Translations under genes and position numbers: made by a program | Shown here: one piece after another, positions 39,931 through 49,600 of the stretch | Layout of the letters: every line of letters starts with the position of its first letter | Numbering within the stretch: the first letter of the stretch is position 1 | Assembly (NCBI RefSeq): GCF_030463565.1 | Contig: NC_134656.1 | Span: 2,113,001-2,177,000 of the forward strand | DNA from: Pelecanus crispus | Taxonomy: Eukaryota > Chordata > Aves > Pelecaniformes > Pelecanidae | DNA length: 64,000 nt | Direction of reading: 5' to 3' | Notes under the pieces: model-generated | The model's database searches: none | What the model saw: only the letters and a program-made list of their open reading frames with translations | Told to the model about the DNA's origin: nothing

Positions 39931-40328
39931 GCGAGGAGACCCCCGCTCCCCTCACAGCAACGCTGCATTTCCAACAATTTTGCAGTGCAGGTACTTTGGG
40001 AAAGCTCCTGTTCGTGCCCAGCCCTACCACCTCCATGGGCGAGCACCCAAAACCAGGGCGTGAAGCGAGGAGACCCCCGCTCCCCTCACAGCAACGCTGC
40101 ATTTCCAACAATTTTGCAGTGCAGGTACTTTGGGAAAGCTCCTGTTCGTGCCCAGCCCTACCACCTCCATGGGCGAGCACCCAAAACCAGGGCGTGAAGC
40201 GAGGAGACCCCCGCTCCCCTCACAGCAACACTGCATTTCCAACAATTTTGCAGTGCGGGTACTTTGGGAAAGCTCCTGTTCGTGCCCAGCCCTACCACCG
40301 GCATGGGCGAGCACCCAAAACCAGGGCA
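39931..40328. repeat. 134-bp tandem triplication
   Basis: Three head-to-tail copies begin at 39,931, 40,065 and 40,199, each starting GCGAGGAGACCCCCGCTCCC. Only a few base differences separate them (for example CAACG/CAACA, CACCTCC/CACCGGC). The third copy ends at AAAACCAGGGC near 40,328. Exact spacing and low divergence point to recent duplication. Confidence 0.95.
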
Positions 40329-41604
40329 CGCCGGCCCCAGATTGCTCCAGAGCAAGGGACTGCAGCCAAAAAAACACCCCAAGGATTTCCAGCCATCTTC
40401 TGAGATCAGAGGCGACCTGGCACGGCCCACGCCGTGGGGAAAGAAGGGAATTTCTGCTGCAGAAAAATGACTTAATGTTTCCCCTGTGATGCGATCCACT
40501 GCCGGCTTTCCCCCCCGGCACCGCGGGGCAGCCGGGCGAGGGCCGGGCGTGCGCATCGCTTCTTTGAACCGTAGGAAGTGATCGCATCCTCGCCTGGAAG
40601 GTACCTGGAAGCTGGGGGCTGGAAAATAAATCAGGGCTTTCTTGTCCCCCCCCCCCGCAATCTCCTTCCTCCCAGGCCGCTTCGGGGAGCGGAGCGGGAC
40701 GGAGCCTATAGCCGGCTGCTTCCTTTCATAGTCATCGGCAGCGGCACAGGATGCTTCTCATTTGGTGTTGTGTTTGTTTGCTGCGGCGCGGGTTCTGGCA
40801 CCCGCCGGGCGCCCGCCAGCCCTCCCGTGTAGGTAGTGAGGTCATTTTTCCATGTATTCCCCCTTTTTACATACTGTATATGGAAAGACAATGAAGCGCC
40901 TTTCTGGCGTTTAATGGGAACGCGTCGCCAGCCCCCAAAGTGGTCCCGTTTATTAGCGCTTCGCATTAAACAACAACAAAAAAAAAAAAAAAAAAAAAAA
41001 AGTGAACCGGGATTTAGTCCTGTTAACACTAATGTGAATTTAATTTAGGAGAAGCTTGAAAATTAATGTCATTTGTTAAATATCCATTTCCCCTAAAAGG
41101 CAATTCTTTGCCAACAACAACAACAAAATAACTCTTCTTCTATTCAAATCTTTTTTTTTTTTTTTTTTTAAATAGCCTTTTTTGGCGATATCAGCCTGGT
41201 TTAAATCACTCGGCGTTCAAGGAACGGATGCCACCGGGGTTTTATGCAACAGATTGTCATTTCTTCTTTTCAAATTGAACAAAAAAATACTGTAAATCAT
41301 AAAGTGATTCACGGGAGGGGGGATGAAGCTCCGGCAAAGCACCGGCGGCTCCGAGCAGGGTCTGGCCGGGCTGACGATGGCTGCTGGAGCCGGGAAGGAG
41401 CCCGGGAGGGCCGGGAGCTGGAAGGCTCCGGCACACGGGGTTTTCTTCCAGCTCCGAGGACTAAAGCGAAGGCGTCGGAGCAGCCGGGCTCTATTTTTGG
41501 GGGGGTTTCCCAGGGAAATGGGGCGAGCCATGGGTACCACGCACCGATGCGCTGGCAAAATAAGAACCACACCGAGGCTCGTTTCAGAGGGGGATATCGC
41601 ATGT
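40329..41604. other. Gene-free spacer with an AT-rich core
   Basis: GC-rich at both ends. 40,840-41,310 is AT-rich, with an A24-like tract at about 40,978-41,001 and a T21 tract at about 41,151-41,171, and looks like candidate regulatory DNA. TTTATT at 41,605-41,610 is a possible distal SOX18 polyadenylation signal on the minus strand. Confidence 0.4.
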
Positions 41605-41694
41605 TTTATTATATTTTAATCTGAAAACAGCTGCTTTTCCTGCAGAGCACATCTCCGGGCGGCACGGCGCGGTGCCGTGGGGCGGCCACCAGTA

Positions 41695-41765
41695 TCCCAT
41701 CCCATCCCAACTCATCCCATCCCATCCCAACTCATCCCATCCCATACCATCCAACCCCATCCCGC
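41695..41765. repeat. CATCC / CATCCCAACT tandem repeat
   Basis: Pentameric CATCC units with a 20-bp higher-order form (CATCCCATCCCAACTCATCC), about 14 pentamers. Confidence 0.92.
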
Positions 41766-41829
41766 TGCCGGCGCTGCCGGAGCCGCCGGCCCGCGCCGAG
41801 CCGAGCCACGCTCGCGGGGCCCGAGGCGG

Positions 41830-42875
41830 CTGACGGGGCGGGCGGGCGGCAGCCTGGAAATTAATACAGTTGCCAGGTTGTCAAAACATTAATCAACGGA
41901 TACAAAAATCTGGAAATGGTTGGGACAACATGTATTTGCGGAAAATATGTGTTCACACAACAAGCACACAAGATGGGAACAATTATATGAAGATGTTTTA
42001 ATAATTAACCAGTATAAAACAGTTTGCTCTCCATACAGTTCTAGACAATAAAAGTGTTTGCAGTCATATTTTTCTTTTGTACAAAATTCCAGTCAATTGT
42101 TCCACAATATTTACATTGTCATTCCCTTTTCACAAAATATCTCCTATCCCCCCCCCTTTTTTTTTTTTTTTTAAATCCAGCTTTGCTACATAAATGCTTT
42201 AGATCTCATGGATATCCCTCGATTTATTTTTAAAAAGTCTAATAAAAAAAATCCCAAAAGACATTAAATACCATTTTATATATAAAAATGCTTAGTAAAA
42301 ATATAGTTTTGTTGCCCAATTAAAATATATTGCTGAGAATACAGTAAAAACTGTCCTAAAGCCCACCCCTAATGGGCGCCAACTCTTTAACGGCCCCGGC
42401 AAAGTCTTTCTAAAATTCCCCCCCCCCCCTTGCAAGTTCGCCTGCCCTCAGGTTAAGTACTGGGGGCAGGTCGCTTCGGCTCATCCTGGTGGTGGTTGTT
42501 TTGGGCAGGATTTACTGGAATTGGCTTAAAAATGCCCCTTGGAGCTGGTGGGAGCTACAGCTACGCCCTGCCGAGGGCTGGAGCGGGGAGCGCGGCAGGC
42601 AGGCTAGTGCTTGGGAAAGGCGTCTATCTGTGTTATATAGTTATACGGTATATCAGTGAGTTCAGCATGTTTTTTCTCTAAAAAAAAAAAACCCCAAAAA
42701 CCCAAAAAACAAAACAAAACAAAACAAAATAAAAAAAAAAAACAAACAAAAGAAAGCGATGCATTTAATGAGATACTCTAAATATTATGGAGCTCGTGGT
42801 TAAAGGAGGATGGCTTTTTGTTTTTAACGGAGAGCCGGGGCTCTCCCGGTGAGAGCATCGGCCGGCGGGGCCAAC
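41830..42875 (-). other. SOX18: SOX18 3' UTR and its immediate flank
   Basis: This roughly 1-kb AT-rich block starts right after the SOX18 stop on the minus strand and is unlike the GC-rich flanks. Minus-strand AATAAA signals (TTTATT on plus) lie at 42,223-42,228 and 41,605-41,610, with an ATTAAA at about 41,997-42,002. The first would give a 3' UTR of about 650 nt. An A-rich stretch lies at 42,680-42,750. Confidence 0.6.
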
Positions 42876-45800
42876 CTAACCGGTGATGCAGGGGCTATAG
42901 TAAACAGCGCTGCTGGCATCGGACAAGGCGGATATCAAGCTGCTCTCCTCGCAGGAGATGCTTCTAGGAGTCACTTTGGACAGGGAGACATGGTAAGGGA
43001 GTCCCGAGGCTTCGGGACGAGTCCTGCTCATGTTCAAATACTGGTCAAACTCATTGCGGTCAACGTCTGTCCACAGCTCGGTTTGGTTCAAGTGATCCAC
43101 GCTCTCCATGTGGTGGGCTTCGGGTGGGGGCGAGAGCTGGCCCAGGTGGGCGGAAAGCCCGTTCTGAGTTCCCGAGCACATCTGGTTGTAGTATATGCTG
43201 GAGGGATGGGGAGTCCTCATGGCGTCGGCCAAGTGCGACGGGGTCTGCGCGTAGGGCACCGCCACGTCCCGCCCCATGCACTTCTCCTGGGGAAACTCCA
43301 TCTGGTGATGGTGGTGGTAGCCGCGAAAGGGCATCATGTTGCAGTCATCCTGCATGTGCGGAGGGAAAAACGCCGGCTCGGTCTGTTCCAAGACATCCAA
43401 GGGAGACATCTCAGGAGTTGGCAAGCCATAGTTTTCAATATCCGACCCCATGGAGTGGAGTTCTCTGAAGTGGTTAAGTGGGGGAGGCTGGGGGTGGCCC
43501 GGCTGGCTGCCGCCATGGTGACTCATGCTGAAGTTGTCACTGCAAGGCTGGGAAAGGTTATGCAGGAGGATATTGGGTTCCATCCTCTTGATTTTCTTGG
43601 CTTGCTTCTTTCTCCTTGGGCGGGTACTTGTAGTTGGGGTGATCCTGGAGATGCTGGATTCGCAGTCGCTCGGCCTCTTCCACAAAGGGACGTTTGTCGC
43701 TGGCACTCAGCGCTTTCCACGACTGGCCTGGAAGGGGAAAGCGAAGCTCTGTGACAGCGGCTCGGCCACCCGGCGCTGGCCGGGGCGCGGGGGCACCCGG
43801 GGAGAGGGCACCCTTGGGGTGGGAAGGGCTTCTCCGGCCGGTTCGGCACCTGAGCGGGGTCCTGATGCTGGCACGATTTGGGGCCGGGGAATGGGAGCCC
43901 AGGCAGGGCTGTGCCAGCAGCAGGCTCGGGCTGTGCCCAGCACTTCGGTGCAGTGGGAGAATGGGGGTGCAAAGCCCCGGGGGGGGCCGCAGGAATCCCT
44001 CTGCCAGTGCAGGGGATTCTGCCTCCCGCTGCCCCTCGGCACAGCCTGGTCCCCGGGGTGCCTGCTTCCCTGCATCCCGCATCCGCAGCCCCGCTCCTCT
44101 GCAGCCCCAATCGCCCATCCCCAAACCCCGCAGCCCCGTGTCCTGAATCCCATGTCCCCGCACCCCGCAGCCCCCCGTCTCCGCATCCTGCTGCCCTGTC
44201 TGGCCATATCCTGCTTCCCATAGTCCCGCATCCTGCACCTCCGTCTACACATATCCTGCTTCCCGTGTTCCCACATCCCGCATCCTACAGTTGCGTATCC
44301 CGCATCCTGCAGCTCTGTATTCCCATATCCTGCATCCCCGCAGCTGCGTACCCCACAGCCCTGTATCTCTGCATCCCGCAGCCTCCTTCCCCTGCATCTT
44401 GCACACATGTAGCTCTGTATCCTCACCCCCCACATCCCCGTATTCCCACATCCCCTAATATCGTATCCCGCAGCCCTGTAGCTGCGCCCCACAGCCCTCG
44501 ATCCTGCAGCCCTGCATCCTTGCAGCCTGCAGCCGGCATCCCTTAGTCCCAGATCCTTACAGTTTGCATCCCGCAGCCCTCTAACCTTGCAGCCACCAGC
44601 CCCGTATCCCGCAGCACCCTATTCCTGCATCCCGCAGCATCCCATCCCTGTAACCCAGCTCCTGCACCCCCGTATCCTCACAGTCCTCATCCTGCAGCCC
44701 CGTATCCTCACAGCCAGCATCCCGCAGTCCTGTACCCTCGCAGCCTGGCCGGCACAGCCCCGTATCCTTGCATCCCATGTCCCACTGCCTCATATCCTAG
44801 CAGCCCGCATCCCAATGCCCCGTACCTCTTCATCGCACACTCCCAGCCCTGTATCCCTGCATCCCAATACCCCCTACCCCTGCAACCCAAATCCCCAGCC
44901 CCATATTCCTGCATCCTGCTGCCCCGTACCCCTGCAGCCCACATCTCCAGCCCTGTAACTCTGCATCCCAGTGCCCTGGACTCCCGCAGCCTGCACCCCC
45001 AGCTCCATATCCCTGCATCCCGCTCCCCTATGTTCTTGCAGCCCACATCCACAGCCCCATAACTGCCTGTTCCTGCATCCCCAGCCCCATACACTCACAT
45101 CCCTGCATCCCCAGCCCCGTACCCCCTCATCCCGCAGCCCTACAACCTTGCAGCCCGCATCCCCAGCCCTGTACCCCCACATTTCTTCATCCCAAGCCTC
45201 ACACCGCTGCATCCCTGCATCCCCAGCCCCATACCCCTGCATCCCGCTGCCCTACACTCTTGCAGCCCGCATCCCCAGCCTCGTATCCTGGCATTCCTTC
45301 ATTCCCAGCCCTGTACCCCCACATCCCAGCATCCCCAGCCCTGTACCCCCGCATCCCACAGCCCTACACCCTTGCAGCCCACATCCCCAGCCCCGTACCC
45401 CCACATCCCTTCATCCCCAGCCCTGCACCCCTGTACTCCTTCATCCCCAGCGCTGTACCCCCGCATCCCACAGCCCTACACCCTTGCAGCCCACATCCCC
45501 AGCTCTGCATCCCCGCATCCCTAGCCTCATACCCCCACATCCCTTCATCCCCAGCCCCATACCCCCACATCCCTTCATCCCCAGCCCCATACCCCAGCAT
45601 CCCCAGCCCTGTACCCCCGCATCTCTTCATCCCCAGCCCCATACACCCGCATCCCTGCATCCCCAGCCTCATACCCCCGCATCCCTTCATCCCCAGCCCC
45701 ATACCTCAGCATCCCCAGCCCCATACCCCCGCACCCCTTCATCCCCAGCCCCGCACCCCCGCACCCCCGCGCCCCCAGCCCCGCACCCCTTCCTCCCGCA

Positions 45801-46218
45801 GCCCGCCCCGCTCACCCAGCATCTTGCTGAGCACGGCGTTGTGCAGGTCGGGGTTCTGCTGCGCCAGCCGCTTGCGCTCATCCTTCGCCCAGACCATGAA
45901 GGCGTTCATGGGCCGGCGGATGCGGGAGTCCTCGCCGGCCTTGCCCTCGGCGCGGCCGGCCGGGGGGCTGTATCCATAGCCCGGCTCGGGGCTGGGCGAG
46001 CGGCTGGGGGCCGCGCCGGGGGCCGCGCCACCGGGGCCGGGGCCGAAGGCGAAGCCGGGCTCGGGGCTGGGCGTGCGGCTGGCGGGGGAAGCGGCTCCCG
46101 GGGGGCGCGGGAAGGCGAGCCCGGGCTCAGCGGCCGGCACGGCGGCGGTGACCCATGAACAGTCGCCCCGGGGTTGCGATATCTCCTCTCGGCAGTAGTT
46201 AGACTCAGATATATTCAT
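42876..46218 (-). CDS. SOX18: SOX18, two exons, with a single-base frame break in exon 2
   Basis: SOX18 is a SOXF HMG-box factor of endothelial and lymphatic development. Exon 1 is 46218-45816, exon 2 is 43727-42876, joined phase 1 (G|GC) across a GT-AG intron. Exon 1 encodes [12 protein letters not shown]..., SP-rich sequence and the first half of the HMG box from about residue 99 ([20 protein letters not shown]). Exon 2 encodes the rest of the box to HPNYKY (169). After Y169 the normal frame ([10 protein letters not shown], a basic NLS) needs one base fewer than is present: TAC-CCGCCC instead of TAC-CGCCC. The resumed frame then runs 248 codons without a stop to ...YYSPCITG and carries the SOXF motif DRNEFDQYL. 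The intended product is 417 aa; as written it would stop at 43,558 after 190 residues. An assembly or read error is the likeliest cause, since everything downstream is intact. Confidence 0.92.
43622..43624 (-). other. SOX18: Extra base (G-run on plus) breaking the SOX18 frame
   Basis: Plus-strand CTTGGGCGGGTACTTG has GGG where the SOX family reading frame calls for GG. One surplus base in the 3-G run shifts HPNYKY-RPRRKK into PPKEKE... and a stop 21 codons later. It is the only frame problem in the gene. Confidence 0.85.
44140..45790. repeat. Minisatellite filling the SOX18 intron
   Basis: CCCCAGCCCCATACCCCTGC-ATCC and related 20-24-bp units (CATCCCTGCATCCCCAGCCC, CGTACCCCCGCATCCC), degenerate from 44,140 to 44,700 and cleaner from 44,800 to 45,790. 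It makes up about 80% of the 2.1-kb SOX18 intron. Confidence 0.9.
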
Positions 46219-46515
46219 TCCAGCTGGACAGCACTTTGTGTCCGACCCGACCGGGTGCCGGAGAGAGAACCGGGTCCCGCCGCGTCCCACCGGGTCCAGC
46301 AGCCGCCGAGCAGCAGCCCCGCCGCTCGTCTCCCTCGCCTGCGCTTCGGGGGGATTTGGGGTCGCCTCGCTTTGTTTTCGTTTCTGTTCTTTTTTTTTTT
46401 TTTTCCTCTTTTATTATTATTTTTTTTTTCCCCCTTTCCCCCCAAAAAAAACTTTTGGGATGATGCTGGGCTGGAAGGGGCAAAATATAGCCGGGCTGGA
46501 CCAATCAGCGGGGCG
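46219..46515 (-). promoter_or_regulatory. SOX18: SOX18 core promoter and 5' UTR
   Basis: Read on the minus strand there is a GC box (GGGCGG on plus at 46,511-46,516), an inverted CCAAT box (CCAAT on plus 46,501-46,505), then a TATA-like CTATATTTTG (plus 46,481-46,490), about 265 bp before the start codon. The human SOX18 promoter is known to depend on Sp-family and NF-Y sites, which agrees. The presumed 5' UTR contains A-rich tracts (T-rich on plus, 46,390-46,431). Confidence 0.6.
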
Positions 46516-46665
46516 GAGGGGAGGAGGAGGAGGAGGAGGACGAGAAGGACGAGAGGGAGAGGAGGAGGAGAAGGAGGAGGAGATGATGATGATGATGATG
46601 ATGATGAGGGGGAGGAGGAGGAGGAGGAGGAGGAGGAGGAGGAGGAGGAGGAGGAGGAGGAAGGG
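46516..46665. repeat. (GGA)n with embedded (GAT)n microsatellite upstream of SOX18
   Basis: About 150 bp of purine-only or nearly purine-only strand: GGA repeats, a (GAT)8 block at about 46,581-46,605, then a pure (GGA)n run. The homopurine/homopyrimidine mirror symmetry can form triplex DNA. It abuts the SOX18 promoter. Confidence 0.95.
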
Positions 46666-49600
46666 GGGCGTCCCCAGGCACCAGCAGGAAGAGCCACCCG
46701 GGGAGGGCCGGGCTGGGACCGGTGTGGATGCTGCTGCCCAGTTCCCTTCCTTCCAAGGAGGAGGGTTATTATTTTTTTCTCTGCCTTTTCCTTCCTTCTT
46801 CCCTTCTTTCTTCCCTTCTTTCCTTCCTTCCTTCTTTCTTTCCAAGCCCCTTTTCTGGCTACTTGCGGTCTGCCCGTGCCGCCCGCAGCCCCGCCGAGCC
46901 GAGGCAGGGAAGTGTTGAGATTTGCCTGCCAGGCTGCCTGTTTGCAAGCGGACAGGGATGCTTGGGGCTTTGCGTTTATTTTTCTTATGACTTATTTCGT
47001 GTGTGTGTTTTGGCCAGCGTTCCCCACCCGAGGTCGGGAGCAGCCCTGGGGTGAAGGCAGGGGTGAGCGCTCTTCCCCTGGCAATTTTCTGGTGGGAATT
47101 TCAGTGCCGGGGGGAGAAACGGCTCCTTGCTTTTAAGCACTGTTCACATGAAAAGAAATGCGTTTCCAGCCTGTCAGCCTAGGGACCGTTGAGGAACGGT
47201 GGGCTCACCGGCAGCCAGGTGATCGTGGCTAAAAGCTGCCTCCCGAGCTGCGGCGCTGGGGCTGGCACGGCCGTGCCGCTGCCGCACGCGCCGTGGGCAC
47301 GGCAGCATACCCACGGCATGCTGCCATCGGCAGCCGCGGAGAAGCAGCGCATCCCCCACTGCCAGGTCTCTGCTTGGCTCGCTCGGCTGCCGTCCAGCAG
47401 AGATCAGCAGTGCCAAGAGCCAGGCTAGGTGGTCTGAAGGTCCTTCCTGCCCTTGGCGCGGAGGAGTTATGAACTCTGCGGGATCCATTTGCGAGCAAGG
47501 AGATCTGCTTGCACGCTGTCCCTGCTCCCTGACACCCCCCGGGCAATCGGGCTTACACATGAAGGATGCCCCAGCTCCGGGTATCTGCCTCCGAGCCCCC
47601 TCCGGCTGCGGACGTGCAGGAGACCCCAGCCTGAAACGTGAACGCCAGCGCTAGGAAGACTTGGGGCACCGGGTTGCGCAAGAGCCCAGCTCCCAGCCGC
47701 AGCGGTGGGGTATTGCATGCCATGGTTTCTGTGTGTCTGGAAGTGATTTGAAAAAGCTGATCTGCTGTTAACCCTAAACAAAACAAAGGCCTTAAAAAAA
47801 AAAAAAAAAAATCTTCTCTCACTTATTCTTCAATCGCTAGCCAGGAGCGACAGAGGTTTTGGGCTAGATTTCCTTCATGTTCCTGGAGCCTCTTATTAAT
47901 ATTTTGCAAGAGCAAATCAGCACCAGTCCACGGGAGAGCCCGTACGGCTGCAAGGAGCCTCCTCTCCGCTCTCCCCCATCCTGCCCCGGCCATGCAGCCG
48001 AGGAGGGTGCCGGAGCATCGCTGTGCCGGAGGAGCAGCCGCGTGCCGCCGCCCAGAGCCGAGCACCCGAGCCGCCGGAGGCTTTGGCTCTTTGCCCTTGC
48101 CCTGGGAGCAGAAAGGTGGGTGCTGGGGGGAGCCGGGGGCCCCCAGCCCAGGGCCAGCGGCTGCTCGTGGGGTGAAGTGAGCGGTCTTTGGGGCAGTTGG
48201 GCTGGGAAGCTGCTGGGAATGTCCCAGGAGCATCCCCCCCGCTGCGGATCCTGGCCCTTCTCCCGGGCTTCGGCCAAGCGCATGGCGCTTTCCCCGGCCG
48301 CATCCACCCCGTGCCCTCCCACGTGGCCCCAGCAGCATCCCCAGCCTCCGGGTGGGCTCAGAACTGCCCCGGCTCCAGGGTTGGACCCGGTGCCAGTGGT
48401 TGGCATTTGGGACGTGGTGGGGACGAGCTGCAATGTGGTGGCAGAGGGGGCAGCTCAGATTTTTTGCTGGAAACAATGCTAAGAGCTGGGGTGAACCCTC
48501 CCAAGGGGAGGCAGATGCAGAGCTCCGTGCCCTCCACGCTCGCTCTGTGCAACCGCTCCGAGCGTGGGCCTCCTCCGCGCGGGATGGCAGTGGGCTCGCG
48601 ACATTTTCCTTACGCAGGGGCGGCGCGGGGCGAGGGATCAGAGCGGGGCTGCTGTCCCTGTTGCGCTGGGGATGTTTGGGAGCTCCTCTGCCCACGGAGC
48701 AAAGCCGGGCGCTTCGACCTCAGAGCACGCGTGCCGTGCAAACCTTCCTGGCAGTGCGTTGCTGTTGGTGCCGCATCCCGGTGCAGGGATGGGGGGGAAG
48801 AGGCAGGGAGGGCGGCGGAGGGGGAAAGGAAGGGCACGATTGCTGGAGGAGGAGGGGTGAGAGCTGCAAAGCAGGGAGAGAGGGGAAGGAGAGCTGCAAG
48901 GGGGGATGGAGTAGCATGCAAAGCACCCAAAAGTGCCTGGGTGCAAAAATGCCTGGGTGCAAAGCACCCAAAAATGCCTGAACTGGCCCAGGAGGGGTGT
49001 GGGGGGCCCCACTGCCTGGCTGTGTGGGCAATGCCGCACTGCTTTGCTCCCCCTCCCCACAGCTGGCATCTGCCCTGGAGCGGGAAAGCAGGAAGGCATC
49101 TCCGGGGCAGGGGGAGAGCACCCACGGGGTGCAGCGTGCGGGGTCTGTCCTGGCTCAGCTTTCCTGGAGGGGGATGGACACACAAACCGCCGGCAGCACA
49201 ACCCCTCCCTTCGCACCGCTGCCCCAGGGACACGGGGACGCGGCACGAGGCACCGGCGAGACCCCGGCTCCTCACCGGCCGCATCTGCAGCGGCGTGCGG
49301 GGAGGAAGCGCTGGGCATCCCTGGGCAGAGATAAGATGGGCGCGTGCCAGCTGGGTCCCCTCTCCCCGCGCCCTCCTCGCCGGGCCTGGCGTCGGGCGAG
49401 CTGGACCCCAGCCTGGCATACAGCCTCAGGAGTTGTATATTTATTTTTTTTCTTTTTTTTTTTTTCTTTTTTTTTTTTTTCTTTTTTTTTTTCCCTCCCC
49501 CCTTCAGTTTTATTGGGCTGGTGGCTCGCCGCCCCCACCCCGGCCCCCGGTTTCCCTTCCTAGCATCCCGCGCAGCCCAGCACCACACCTAACAGAGGAA

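Noticed and set aside
42876-46218. SOX18 as a pseudogene
   Set aside because: Only one single-base break occurs, splice sites are intact and 248 codons beyond the break remain open with the SOXF motif preserved; a base-calling or assembly error explains it better.
46417-46947. Frames encoding poly-Ser, poly-Pro, poly-Glu or poly-Arg near SOX18
   Set aside because: Translations of the (GGA)n/(GAT)n microsatellite in different frames, upstream of the SOX18 promoter.
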